From: Streptomyces bicolor
Lineage (GTDB): Bacteria; Actinomycetota; Actinomycetes; Streptomycetales; Streptomycetaceae
Assembly (NCBI RefSeq): GCF_000719285.1
Contig: NZ_JOFS01000012.1
Span: forward strand, 113,338 to 177,337
Direction: 5' to 3'
DNA length: 64,000 bases
The position numbers were made by a program, and so were the translations under genes. Shown piece by piece: positions 31,612 through 41,610 of this stretch. The notes under the pieces are model-generated. The model worked only from the letters and a program-made list of their open reading frames with translations. It ran no database searches and had not been told where the DNA came from. How positions within the stretch are numbered: the first letter of the stretch is position 1; every line of letters starts with the position of its first letter.

Positions 31612-32121
31612 TCAGTCCAGGTCGATGCGCTGGCTGCCGGGACCGTCCTCGTCGCCCCGGTCCCGGCGGTCGTCGTCGAGCTCGTCCAGTGCGTTGGTGT
31701 CGTTCGTACCGCTCGTCCAGCGCCGTTCCTGGGCCTGGACCGCGGAGCGGTAGGCGGCGAGGAGTTCGTTGCCGGCGGCGGCCAGGTGGTCGAAGACGTC
31801 CGGGTTGCGCTCTATGACGGGCTCGACGGCGGCCTTGGCCTGCTCCACGACCTGCTTGACCACCTGCTGGGCGGCCGGCCCGGCGACCGCGCCGAGCAGC
31901 GGGGACTGGAGGGTGGACAGCTTGTCCGCGACGGCGTCGACGAGCTTGCGCAGCTCCTCGGCGGCCGAGCCCGGCGGCGGGCCGTGCTCGGCGCGGCGGC
32001 GGGCCTTCTCCGCGGCGAGGTCCTCGGCGCACGCCGTCGCCCAGGCGTCGGCGTCGCTCGCCCGCACCTCGTCGACGGCCTCATCCTTACCGGCGTCGGA
32101 CGTGGGGAGCTCTTCGCTCAT
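31612..32121 (-). CDS. DUF5304 family protein (SCO2127-like)
   Basis: 169 residues, acidic, without membrane segments: an Asp/Glu-rich N-terminus, a helical middle (AAEELRKLVDAVADKLSTLQ, VVKQVVEQAKAAVEPVIERN) and a charged tail (DDDRRDRGDEDG). AGGAG precedes the ATG at 32121. The S. coelicolor counterpart upstream of glkA has been reported to stimulate glucose uptake and kinase activity and to interact with BldKB; I recall this and cannot verify it here. Confidence 0.85.
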   Translation of the reverse strand: MSEELPTSDAGKDEAVDEVRASDADAWATACAEDLAAEKARRRAEHGPPPGSAAEELRKLVDAVADKLSTLQSPLLGAVAGPAAQQVVKQVVEQAKAAVEPVIERNPDVFDHLAAAGNELLAAYRSAVQAQERRWTSGTNDTNALDELDDDRRDRGDEDGPGSQRIDLD

Positions 32122-32178
32122 GACGGACTCCTGACTACGGTTCGTCTCTACGACGTTACCCGAACGGCCGTACCTGCT

Positions 32179-33354
32179 TCACCGTGTCCGCGGCCAGAGA
32201 TCCGGGTCCGGCGCGAACCGGATCCGCAGCTCGCCGTCCCGCAGCGCGGCCCCGTCGACCCCGCATCGGCGCAGGGCGGACGGCAGGGGCACGATACGCC
32301 GGAACTGTCCGGCGGTGACGACGAGTTCGTCGCCGCGACGGATGAGGTCGAGCTCGTCGCGCACGGCACCCGGCAGCGGGATGGCCCAGACCAGGACGCC
32401 GTCGTCGGCGAGCCGGTCGGTGACGGGCCACTCGACCGTGGACGAGCTGTCGTTGACGATGGGGACGGAGAGCGCGTCGAGATCGTCGGCGCCGCGAGGG
32501 TCGCGTCCGAGGTGCGCGACGCCATGGACGTCGTAGTCCTCCCGCCATTCCTCCAGGACCTTGCGCTGCTGGGCGACGGGTCCGGCCAGCCAGCTGCCGG
32601 GCGTCGCCGCCGTCTCCGGCAGGACGCGGTTGGCGATCAGCAGGTCGGGGCGCAGGCCGCGCAGGGCGAGGGCGAGGGTGGCGGCGCGCACGGCGTCGGC
32701 GCCGCCCGGGCCCGGCTCGGCGACCAGCCGTACGACGGTGTCGCGGTCGGCCACGACGGCCTGCGCCGCCGCGAGCTCGACGTCCCAGCGGGCCGCTGTC
32801 TCGTACAGCCACTCCGCGGGCATCGGCACGCCGGCCAGCCGCCCCAGGACGGGCCGCAGGGCACGGGCCGCCTGCCGCTCGGACGGGAGCAGCCGGCGCA
32901 GGTAGCGGCGCAGTTCCTCGGGGAGGGAGAGCAGGGCGAGGGCGTGCGGGGTGGCCGGAAGGTCCACGACGAGGAGGTCATGGGCCTCGGCGAGCGCGGC
33001 GTCCCGGAGAGCACGGAGCAGCGCGAGTTCCTCGGCGCCGGGGAGGGGGGTGACCTCTTCCGGGTCGAGGCGGGAGGCGCCGAGGAGGTCGAGGGCGGAG
33101 GCGGCGCGGTCCTGGAAGGCGGCGAGGTCGTCCCGGAAGCCGGTGGCGGCGTCGGGACGCCAGGCGGTGAGGTTCTCGGCGACCTGGGCGGGGGCCGGGC
33201 CTGTGCTCGCGCCGAGGGCCGCGCCGAGGGTGTCGGTGCGGTCGGCGCTGAGGACCAGGGTTCTGGTGCCGCTGGCTGCCGCCGAGAGCGCGGTGGCAGC
33301 GGCGATGGTGGTACGGCCGCTGCCGCCGGGGCCCGTGATCAGGATGGTGCGCAT
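32179..33354 (-). CDS. ArsA-like (GET3/MinD superfamily) ATPase with altered P-loop
   Basis: 391 residues. The N-terminal deviant Walker A reads GPGGSGRTT (residues 8-16), with Arg at the canonical Lys position and no upstream signature Lys, unlike KGGVGKT of ArsA. A switch-like region LLVVDLPATPHALALLSLPEEL follows. The C-terminal part (IPLPGAVRDELDLIRRGDELVVTAG) resembles the hydrophobic ArsA domain. Mycobacteria carry an ArsA-like gene in the same neighbourhood. The cargo is unknown; arsenite transport is unlikely because the Cys ligands and arsB are absent. Confidence 0.85.
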   Translation of the reverse strand: MRTILITGPGGSGRTTIAAATALSAAASGTRTLVLSADRTDTLGAALGASTGPAPAQVAENLTAWRPDAATGFRDDLAAFQDRAASALDLLGASRLDPEEVTPLPGAEELALLRALRDAALAEAHDLLVVDLPATPHALALLSLPEELRRYLRRLLPSERQAARALRPVLGRLAGVPMPAEWLYETAARWDVELAAAQAVVADRDTVVRLVAEPGPGGADAVRAATLALALRGLRPDLLIANRVLPETAATPGSWLAGPVAQQRKVLEEWREDYDVHGVAHLGRDPRGADDLDALSVPIVNDSSSTVEWPVTDRLADDGVLVWAIPLPGAVRDELDLIRRGDELVVTAGQFRRIVPLPSALRRCGVDGAALRDGELRIRFAPDPDLWPRTR

Positions 33355-33469
33355 GGGGGTGAACCGTAACGGACGTTGCCCTTCGGCCGTGTTGCGCAGT
33401 ACCCGGCGTGGGGGCTGGGCGGGGGTGGGTCGCGCAGCCCGGCGCTACGGGGTGCCGCCTGCGCCCACC

Positions 33470-33490
33470 CGTGCCGCCCTAGGCGGCACG
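33470..33490 (-). terminator. Hairpin within a second repeat type, downstream of the SRPBCC gene
   Basis: A perfect 9-bp stem (CGTGCCGCC/GGCGGCACG) with a CTA loop, 49 nt beyond the stop at 33539. The surrounding 33431-33513 (GGGGTGCCGCCTGCGCCCAC... GAATGCCCGCAGCTG) looks like a dispersed intergenic sequence I have seen in other Streptomyces genomes. Confidence 0.7.
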
Positions 33491-33538
33491 AATGCCCGCA
33501 GCTGAGCCAGCAAAGCACAGGCACCTACGGCGCGACCC

Positions 33539-33979
33539 CTACTTGCCCGATTCCACCCGCTTCTTCAGACCCGCCAACGCACGGTCGATGATGACCTTCT
33601 CGGCCTTCCGCTTGATCATCCCCAGCATCGGGATCTTCACATCCACCGTCAGCTGGTACGTGACCTCGGTCGAACCCGCCCCCGCCGGCTTCAGGATGTA
33701 CGAGCCGTCGAGCGACCGCAGCATCTGGGACTTCACCAGCGTCCAGGACACCTCGTACTCACCGGTCCAGGTGTACCCCAGCACCTGGTCGTCCTTGATC
33801 GCGCCGGCGTCCATGACGAGGCGGACCTGCTCGGCGCGGCCCTGGTCGTCGGTCTTGAGGACCTCCGCCTCCTTCACCTCACCGGTCCAGTCCGGGTAGC
33901 GGGCGAAGTCGGAGATCACCCCCATGACGTCGGCCGGTGCCGCCTCGATCGTGATGCTCGAGCTGGTGTGTTCCGCCAT
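33539..33979 (-). CDS. SRPBCC (START-like) family protein
   Basis: 146 residues of the polyketide-cyclase/START-like ligand-binding fold: SSITIEAAPADVMGVISDFARYPDWTGEV, central strands YEVSWTLVKSQMLRSLDGSYILKP, and a C-terminal amphipathic helix (KRKAEKVIIDRALAGLKKRVE). GGAGGAG precedes the ATG at 33979. It probably binds a hydrophobic ligand. A homologue sits beside the ArsA-like gene in mycobacteria (Rv2184c/Rv2185c), arguing for linked function. Confidence 0.92.
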   Translation of the reverse strand: MAEHTSSSITIEAAPADVMGVISDFARYPDWTGEVKEAEVLKTDDQGRAEQVRLVMDAGAIKDDQVLGYTWTGEYEVSWTLVKSQMLRSLDGSYILKPAGAGSTEVTYQLTVDVKIPMLGMIKRKAEKVIIDRALAGLKKRVESGK

Positions 33980-34146
33980 CGCCGTGGCTCCTCCAGATGC
34001 GGGCCGCTATGAAGTCGTGGTGCGCACGCGTGTGCAGCGTGAAGGCTACCGCGCGCCCGACCAGCCGACTTCACCCCCACCTGCGCCATCGTCGCGAAAA
34101 CGCCCACCGGACCCGAATTCACGCACCGTTCCGGGCCCCCGTTCGC

Positions 34147-34944
34147 TCACCACTCCAGTGCCCACGGCTTCCCCGACCCGGCGAAATGCCCCACGTTCAC
34201 ACACTCCGTCGCCCCGATCCGCATCCTGCGCGCCAGCGGCTGGTGGACATGTCCGAAGAGTGAGTAGCGCGGGCGTGTGCGGCGAATCGCGTCCAGCAGC
34301 GCCCGGCTCCCCCGCTCGAAACGCCGCGCCACCGTGTCGTACACCAACTCCGGGACCTCCGGCGGAATGTGCGTGCACAGCACGTCCACCTCGCCCACGG
34401 CCTCGATCTTCGCGGCGTACTCCTCGTCGCTGATCTCGTAGGGGGTGCGCATCGGAGTGCGCAGGCCGCCGCCGACGAAGCCGAAGACCCACCCGCCGAT
34501 CTCCACCCGCTCCCCGTCCAGCACCGTGGTGCCCGGCCCGGCGTACTCCGGCCACAGGGGCGGCATGTCGACATTGCCGTAGGTGGCGTACGTCGGTGTC
34601 GGGAACGCCGCGAACATCTCGGCGTACTGCTTGCGCACCGCCTTCTCGATCACCGCCCGCCGGTCCGAGCCGATCCCGGCCCACAGCGCCGCCCCGAACG
34701 CGCGCGCCTCCTCGAAGCGCCGGGCGGTGCGCAGCTCCACGATGCGGTCGGCGTTCTCGACGCCGAACAGGTCGGGGAAGATGCCGCGCGAGTGGTCGGC
34801 GTAGTCCAGGAACAGCACCAGGTCGCCCAGGCAGATCAGGGCGTCGGCGCCGTCACCGGCCCGGGCCAGGTCTCGGGCGTTGCCGTGTACGTCGCTGACC
34901 ACGTGGACGCGCGTCCTGCGGTTTCCCGTCGGTGTCGGTGCCAT
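34147..34944 (-). CDS. Metallophosphoesterase (calcineurin-like)
   Basis: 265 residues. Metal-binding motifs are in order: VSDVHGNARD, ICLGDLVLF, YGNVDMP (GNxD variant of GNHD), CTHIPP and LFGHVHQP. The ATG at 34944 follows TACCCT by 8 nt on the minus strand. Substrates in this family include nucleotides, phosphoproteins and lipids, so none is assigned. The long upstream frame into the divergent promoter region is not coding. Confidence 0.92.
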   Translation of the reverse strand: MAPTPTGNRRTRVHVVSDVHGNARDLARAGDGADALICLGDLVLFLDYADHSRGIFPDLFGVENADRIVELRTARRFEEARAFGAALWAGIGSDRRAVIEKAVRKQYAEMFAAFPTPTYATYGNVDMPPLWPEYAGPGTTVLDGERVEIGGWVFGFVGGGLRTPMRTPYEISDEEYAAKIEAVGEVDVLCTHIPPEVPELVYDTVARRFERGSRALLDAIRRTRPRYSLFGHVHQPLARRMRIGATECVNVGHFAGSGKPWALEW

Positions 34945-35251
34945 GACGATCAAGGGTAGGCGTGTGCGGCAGACGTGAACAGTGGCGGGGGGACCGATGG
35001 TTACTGGCCAGTCGTCAGATGGCTCGACTACTGTGCGCGCAGGAACACAAGCACAAACACCGATCCGTGTGACGCAGCAAACATCTCGCCGGGACCCCTG
35101 TCGAAGAAGCCATACCGGCGGGTAACGTCCGGTCGGTCCAGTCGTGCTCTGGATTTCAACATGTGAATTCCCGAGCACCTGCCCGAGCCTTGGACCGCAC
35201 CGTCGCATCACACAACGTCGTGGCGCCGGCGCCCTATGAGGAGCAGCAGTC
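34945..35251. other. 307-bp divergent promoter region
   Basis: It lies between the phosphoesterase (minus) and acyl-CoA ligase (plus) genes and has no ORF of coding character. A perfect 10-bp palindrome ACTGGCCAGT lies at 35003-35012, and TACC-GGCG-GGTA is near 35115. Both are candidate sites for regulators of the acyl-CoA ligase. No obvious riboswitch is seen. Confidence 0.5.
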
Positions 35252-37048
35252 TTGCGCGAGTTCAGCCTTCCGGCTTTGTACGAGGTCCCTGCGGACGGCA
35301 ATCTGACCGACATCGTCCGCAGAAACGCCGCGCAGCACCCGGACGTCGCCGTCATCGCACGCAAGGTGGGCGGTGCCTGGCAGGACGTGACGGCCACCGC
35401 CTTCCTCGCCGAGGTGCGCGCGGCCGCGAAGGGACTCATCGCCGCCGGGGTGCAGCCGGGCGACCGGGTCGGCCTGATGTCCCGTACGCGCTACGAGTGG
35501 ACCCTGCTCGACTTCGCGATCTGGTCGGCGGGCGCGGTCACCGTGCCGGTGTACGAGACCAGCTCGCCGGAGCAGGTCCAGTGGATCCTCAGTGACTCGG
35601 GCGCGACCGCCGTGATCACGGAGCTGGACAACCACACGGCCGCGGTCGAGTCGGTGCGCGACCAGCTGCCCGCGCTCAAGCACGTCTGGCAGATCGAGGC
35701 CGGCGGGGTCGAGGAGCTGGGCCGGCTGGGCCAGGACATCAGCGACGCGACCGTCGAGGAGCGCAGCTCGCAGGCGAAGGCCGACGACCCGGCGACCATC
35801 GTGTACACCTCGGGCACCACCGGGCGCCCCAAGGGGTGCGTCCTCACCCACCGCAGCTTCTTCGCGGAGTGCGGGAACGTCGTGGAGCGGCTGCGGCCCC
35901 TCTTCCGCACCGGCGAGTGCTCGGTCCTGCTGTTCCTGCCGCTCGCGCATGTCTTCGGCCGCCTGGTGCAGGTCGCGCCCATGATGGCGCCGATCAAGCT
36001 GGGCACCGTCCCGGACATCAGCAACCTCACCGACGAGCTGGCCGCGTTCCGTCCGACGCTGATCCTGGGCGTACCGCGTGTCTTCGAGAAGGTCTACAAC
36101 TCGGCGCGCGCCAAGGCCCAGGCCGACGGCAAGGGCAAGATCTTCGACAAGGCGGCGGACACCGCGATCGCCTACAGCAAGGCCCTGGACACCGCGTCGG
36201 GCCCGTCCGTCGGCCTGAAGATCAAGCACAAGGTCTTCGACAAGCTGGTCTACAGCAAGCTGCGCGCGGTGCTCGGCGGCAAGGGCGAGTACGCCATCTC
36301 CGGTGGTGCCCCGCTGGGCGAGCGCCTCGGGCACTTCTTCCGCGGCATCGGCTTCACGGTCCTGGAGGGCTACGGCCTGACCGAGTCCTGTGCCGCCACC
36401 GCCTTCAACCCCTGGGACCGCCAGAAGATCGGCACGGTCGGCCAGCCCCTGCCGGGCTCGGTGGTCCGTATCGCGGACGACGGCGAGGTGCTGCTGCACG
36501 GCGAGCACCTGTTCAAGGAGTACTGGAACAACCCGGGCGCGACCGAGGAGGCGCTGGCCGACGGCTGGTTCCACACCGGTGACATCGGCACCCTCGACGA
36601 GGACGGCTACCTCAGGATCACCGGCCGCAAGAAGGAGATCATCGTCACCGCGGGCGGCAAGAACGTCGCCCCGGCCGTGATCGAGGACCGGATCCGGGCG
36701 CACGCGCTGGTCGCGGAGTGCATGGTGGTCGGTGACGGGCGGCCGTTCGTGGGCGCGCTGGTCACCGTCGACGAGGAGTTCCTGGGCCGCTGGGCCGCCG
36801 AGCACGGCAAGCCGGCGGGCTCCACCGCGGCGTCGCTGGCCGGGGACGCGGACCTGAACGCGGCGATCCAGGCCGCGATCGACGACGGCAACGCCGCGGT
36901 GTCGAAGGCGGAATCGGTGCGGAAGTTCCGCATTCTCTCCTCCCAGTTCACGGAGGACTCGGGCCATCTGACGCCGTCGCTGAAGCTCAAGCGCAACGTC
37001 GTGGCGAAGGACTTCGCGGACGAGATCGAGGCGATCTACGCCAAATAG
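35252..37048 (+). CDS. Long-chain fatty-acid-CoA ligase (AMP-dependent synthetase)
   Basis: 598 residues, ANL superfamily. The AMP/P-loop motif is TIVYTSGTTGRPKGCVLTH; A5 reads GYGLTESCA, A7 is GWFHTGDIG, A8 is YLRITGRKKEIIVTAGGKN and the catalytic Lys lies in LKLKRNVV. It activates fatty acids via acyl-AMP to acyl-CoA. The start is the TTG at 35252 with GAGGAG 8-9 nt upstream, giving the N-terminus REFSLPALYEVPADGNLTD common in Streptomyces homologues. In mycobacteria fadD15 occupies the equivalent place next to pimB'. Confidence 0.95.
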   Translation: MREFSLPALYEVPADGNLTDIVRRNAAQHPDVAVIARKVGGAWQDVTATAFLAEVRAAAKGLIAAGVQPGDRVGLMSRTRYEWTLLDFAIWSAGAVTVPVYETSSPEQVQWILSDSGATAVITELDNHTAAVESVRDQLPALKHVWQIEAGGVEELGRLGQDISDATVEERSSQAKADDPATIVYTSGTTGRPKGCVLTHRSFFAECGNVVERLRPLFRTGECSVLLFLPLAHVFGRLVQVAPMMAPIKLGTVPDISNLTDELAAFRPTLILGVPRVFEKVYNSARAKAQADGKGKIFDKAADTAIAYSKALDTASGPSVGLKIKHKVFDKLVYSKLRAVLGGKGEYAISGGAPLGERLGHFFRGIGFTVLEGYGLTESCAATAFNPWDRQKIGTVGQPLPGSVVRIADDGEVLLHGEHLFKEYWNNPGATEEALADGWFHTGDIGTLDEDGYLRITGRKKEIIVTAGGKNVAPAVIEDRIRAHALVAECMVVGDGRPFVGALVTVDEEFLGRWAAEHGKPAGSTAASLAGDADLNAAIQAAIDDGNAAVSKAESVRKFRILSSQFTEDSGHLTPSLKLKRNVVAKDFADEIEAIYAK

Positions 37049-37070
37049 CCGACCGGTCGGCTCATGTGGC

Positions 37071-38741
<1,671 letters not shown>

Positions 38742-38770
38742 CTAGTGGGGTGCCGAGTATTCGTTGTCGG

Positions 38771-38841
38771 CGGCTGCGGGTTGATTGTGGTTGATCGCGC
38801 CCACGCGGCGGAGCCGCATATCGATACAGCCCCGCGCCCCT
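38771..38841. repeat. Streptomyces interspersed intergenic repeat, copy B (split form)
   Basis: CGGCTGCGGGTTGATTGTGG and TTGATCGCGC match the start of the element; about 30 bp including the GCGGC-GGA-GCCGC hairpin then replace CAGTT before CCCCGCGCCCCT. The intervening block looks like a second standard variant of this repeat. It lies downstream of the GT4 gene. Confidence 0.65.
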
Positions 38842-38859
38842 AAAGACAAGGGCGTTGCA

Positions 38860-40002
38860 CTACAGCAGCGTTTTCAAGTGCTCCGCCAGCAGGTCCCAGC
38901 GCCACTTCTCCTCGACCCACTCCCTGCCCCGCTCGCCCATCCTCCGGCGCAGCTCGGCGTCTCCCAGGAGCGTGACGATCCGGTCGGCGGCCTCGTCCGG
39001 AGAGCCGCCCCGCACCACCCAACCCGTCTCACCGTCGAGCACCGCGTCCGGCGCGCCGCCCGAATCGCCGGCCACGACCGGCAGGCCCGTCGCCGAGGCC
39101 TCCAGGTAGACGATGCCGAGGCCCTCCACATCGAGCCCCCGCCGCCGCGTCCGGCAGGGCATCGCGAAGACGTCCCCGGCGCCGTAGTGGGCGGGCAGCT
39201 CGGACCAGGGCACGGGCCCGGTGAAGTGGACGGAGTCGGCGACACCGGTCTCGTACGCCATCCGCCGCAGTTCCTTCTCGTACGGGCCACCCCCGACGAT
39301 CAGCAGCACGGCGTCCGGCTCGGCGGCCAGGATGCGCGGCATCGCCTGGATCAGGGTGTCCTGCCCCTTGCGCCGCACCAGGCGGGACACGCACACCACC
39401 ACCGGCCGGTCCGTCAGCCCCAGCCGTGCCCGCACCTCGTCGCCGCCCGATCCCGGATGGAAGGTCTTCTCGTCCACCCCCGGCGGCAGCTGCACCATCC
39501 GCGCGGCCGCGTCCGGCGTCAGGGCGGTGGCGATCCGGGAGCGCGTGTACTCGCCCAGGTACGTGATCGTGTCCGTCGTCTCGCCGATCCGGCCCAGCAG
39601 CTGCCGGGCCGCGGGCAGCTGGGCCCAGCCCGCCTCGTGGCCGTGGGTCGTGGCCACGAGACGCTCGGCGCCCGCCTTGCGCAGTGCAGGGGCCATGAGA
39701 CCGAGCGGTGCCGCCGCGCCGAACCACACCGACGTGCACCCGTGCTCGCGCAGCAGGCCCACCGCCCGCCGGGTCGCCCCGGGCGTCGGCAGCAGCATCG
39801 TCGTACGGTCCCGTACGACCGTGAAGGGCTGCTCCGCGTCGAAGGCGGCCGTGGCCTCGACGCCCTCTCGGCTCCGCTTCCAGGTGGAGGCGTAGACGAC
39901 CAGCCGCTCCGGGTCGAGGCGCAGTGCCATGTTGTGCAGGAAGGCCTGGATGCCGCCGGGGCGGGGCGGGAAGTCGTTGGTGACGATCAGGGTCTTGTGC
40001 AC
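38860..40002 (-). CDS. GT4 glycosyltransferase, phosphatidylinositol mannosyltransferase PimB'-like
   Basis: 380 residues, GT-B fold. The N-terminus (KTLIVTNDFPPRPGGIQAF) binds acceptor in the family, and the C-terminal domain has VSRLVRRKGQDTLI, the loop LIVGGGPYEKEL and the donor-binding EGLGIVYLEASATGLPVVAG. The GTG at 40002 follows TAAGGT by 7 nt (leaderless). Similarity of context to Rv2187-Rv2188c (fadD15-pimB') supports a role in phosphatidylinositol mannoside synthesis; activity is inferred. Confidence 0.88.
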   Translation of the reverse strand: MHKTLIVTNDFPPRPGGIQAFLHNMALRLDPERLVVYASTWKRSREGVEATAAFDAEQPFTVVRDRTTMLLPTPGATRRAVGLLREHGCTSVWFGAAAPLGLMAPALRKAGAERLVATTHGHEAGWAQLPAARQLLGRIGETTDTITYLGEYTRSRIATALTPDAAARMVQLPPGVDEKTFHPGSGGDEVRARLGLTDRPVVVCVSRLVRRKGQDTLIQAMPRILAAEPDAVLLIVGGGPYEKELRRMAYETGVADSVHFTGPVPWSELPAHYGAGDVFAMPCRTRRRGLDVEGLGIVYLEASATGLPVVAGDSGGAPDAVLDGETGWVVRGGSPDEAADRIVTLLGDAELRRRMGERGREWVEEKWRWDLLAEHLKTLL

Positions 40003-40024
40003 GCCGCCGACCTTACCGAAGCCG

Positions 40025-40072
40025 CTGCTCACAGCCGGGGCCCGGCCATGCTTATGGCCTGCTCACAGCCGG
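40025..40072. repeat. Direct repeat pair flanking an inverted repeat in a divergent promoter region
   Basis: CTGCTCACAGCCGG occurs at 40025-40038 and 40059-40072 (34 bp apart). Between them GGCCAT-GCTT-ATGGCC forms an inverted repeat (40044-40059). The block lies between the GT4 start (40002, minus) and GT87 start (40123, plus). Confidence 0.75.
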
Positions 40073-40122
40073 AGGCGCCATCATGTTCTCCTCAAGGCGG
40101 GAAGTGAACGGCAGGGGATCCG

Positions 40123-41358
40123 GTGGAGACGACGGGCACGCGGCGGTCGCCGGCGTGGCTTCTGGTGTGCTGGGGCCTGACCAGGGTGATCCTGCTGCTG
40201 TTCGTGTTCAAGGTGTACGTCTTCCCCGGCCCGGACGTCACCAGCGACGTGTCGGTGATCTACCAGGGCTGGTACGAGGTGCTGCGCACCGGAACGTTCC
40301 CGCTGGACGACGTCACCTGGCAGTACCCGCCCGCCGCGGCCCTCGCGATCCTCTCCCCCGCACTGCTGTTCTGGCTGGACTACCCGTCGGCGTTCTTCGT
40401 GCTCGCCTTCACCGCCGACCTGGCGGTGCTGCTGCTCCTGCTGTACACGGGACCGCGCCCGGGCCACACGCTGCGCGGGGCCTGGGTGTGGGTGGCGGGC
40501 GTACCGCTGCTCGGGCCGACCGTGTACGCCCGCTACGACGTCATGGTCACCGCCGTCGCCGTGGCCGCGCTGCTCGCCGGCGCCCGGCGTCCGCGGCTGA
40601 TGGGCGCGCTGACGGCCTTCGGGGCGATGCTGAAGGTGTGGCCGGTGCTGCTGCTGGTCGCGGCCCGCAGGCGCGCCGCGTGGGGCTGGGCCGTGCTCAC
40701 CGCGGGCGCCCTCGCGGCGGTGTTCGCCCTCGCCATGCCCGGTGCGTTCGCCTTCCTGACCTTCCAGCGCGACCGGGGCACCGAGGTGGAGTCACTGGGC
40801 TCGCTGGTCTTCCATGTGGCCCGGCGGTACGGCTGGGACGGCCAGGTGCTGCTCAACTACGGCTCGGTGGAGTTCCTCGGCCCGTGGGTCGACGTCGTCA
40901 GCACGGCCGCCCTGGTCCTGAGCGGGCTCGCCTTCGGCTGGCTGCTGCTGTGGCGGCTGAGGGCACGGCGGTTCCATGCGCACACGCTCGCGGACGCGGC
41001 CTTCGTGGCGGTGCTGATGTTCGTGACGACGAGCCGGGTGATCAGCCCGCAGTACCTGGTGTGGCTGGTCGGCCTCGCGGCCGTGTGCCTGTGCTTCCGC
41101 GGCAGCCGGATGAGGCTTCCGGTGGCCCTCGTCCTCGCGGCGTCCTTCGTGACGGTCCTGGAGTTCCCGGCCTGGTTCTCGCACGTCGTCGCCAGCGACG
41201 CCCTCGGCGTCACCCTCCTGTTCCTCCGCAACGGCCTGCTGGTCCTCGCCACCCTCCTCGCGGCCCGCGAACTCTGGCGCTCGACGGTCACCCGGGCCGC
41301 CCCGCTCCCCGTACCGGCTCAGGCGACCCGCGCCAAGGAAACGTCCCTGCCCTCCTGA
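40123..41358 (+). CDS. GT87-family polyprenyl-phosphate-dependent mannosyltransferase
   Basis: 411 residues with about ten membrane segments and a GT-C layout. The acidic residue in the first outer loop (FPGPDVTSDVSVIYQGWYE) and the WQYPPAAAL motif are typical of GT87/DUF2029 proteins, which in mycobacteria (PimE, Rv2181) use polyprenyl-phosphomannose to extend PIMs and lipomannan. The GTG at 40123 follows CAGGGGA. It is divergent from the PimB'-like gene, supporting a shared glycolipid pathway. Its 3' end overlaps the MATE-like remnant. Confidence 0.88.
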   Translation: METTGTRRSPAWLLVCWGLTRVILLLFVFKVYVFPGPDVTSDVSVIYQGWYEVLRTGTFPLDDVTWQYPPAAALAILSPALLFWLDYPSAFFVLAFTADLAVLLLLLYTGPRPGHTLRGAWVWVAGVPLLGPTVYARYDVMVTAVAVAALLAGARRPRLMGALTAFGAMLKVWPVLLLVAARRRAAWGWAVLTAGALAAVFALAMPGAFAFLTFQRDRGTEVESLGSLVFHVARRYGWDGQVLLNYGSVEFLGPWVDVVSTAALVLSGLAFGWLLLWRLRARRFHAHTLADAAFVAVLMFVTTSRVISPQYLVWLVGLAAVCLCFRGSRMRLPVALVLAASFVTVLEFPAWFSHVVASDALGVTLLFLRNGLLVLATLLAARELWRSTVTRAAPLPVPAQATRAKETSLPS

Positions 41359-41480
41359 CGCCGGCCCCGCCGCAGCGGCACCAGCACCGCCGCGCACTGC
41401 ACCCCCATGGCGAGCGCCAGCGCCAGGCACACGCCGGGCAGGCCGAGGCCGGACAGCCCGAACGCGAGCGGCAGCCGGGC
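41319..41480 (-). pseudogene. 3' remnant of a MATE/flippase-like transporter gene
   Basis: The minus strand encodes ARLPLAFGLSGLGLPGVCLA followed by LALAMGVQCAAVLVPLRRGRR, which looks like the last membrane helix and tail of a MATE-type exporter. Coding character stops at about 41480, where the plus-strand fragment begins. It is too short to function. The transporter family is inferred from pattern only. Confidence 0.45.
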
Positions 41481-41610
41481 CGAGGAGGCCGAGGACCTGT
41501 TCCGGCAGGGGATGCTGCGGGTGGCACGGGCGACCGGCGAGGCGGAGCGGGCATGGCTGACGGAGGCCATCGCGAAGCTGGATCAGCCGCCGAGCCGAGC
41601 CCGTAGATAG
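41476..41610 (+). pseudogene. 3' remnant of a helical regulator-like gene
   Basis: The plus strand reads RAEEAEDLFRQGMLRVARAT then GEAERAWLTEAIAKLDQ, an amphipathic helical end like the C-terminus of MarR-type regulators. It begins where the transporter remnant ends and overlaps the 3' end of the zincin gene. Family assignment is uncertain. Confidence 0.4.

Noticed and set aside
32179..33354. Arsenite-pump ATPase annotation
   Set aside because: No arsenite-binding Cys ligands, altered P-loop and no ars genes nearby; only the fold family is supported.
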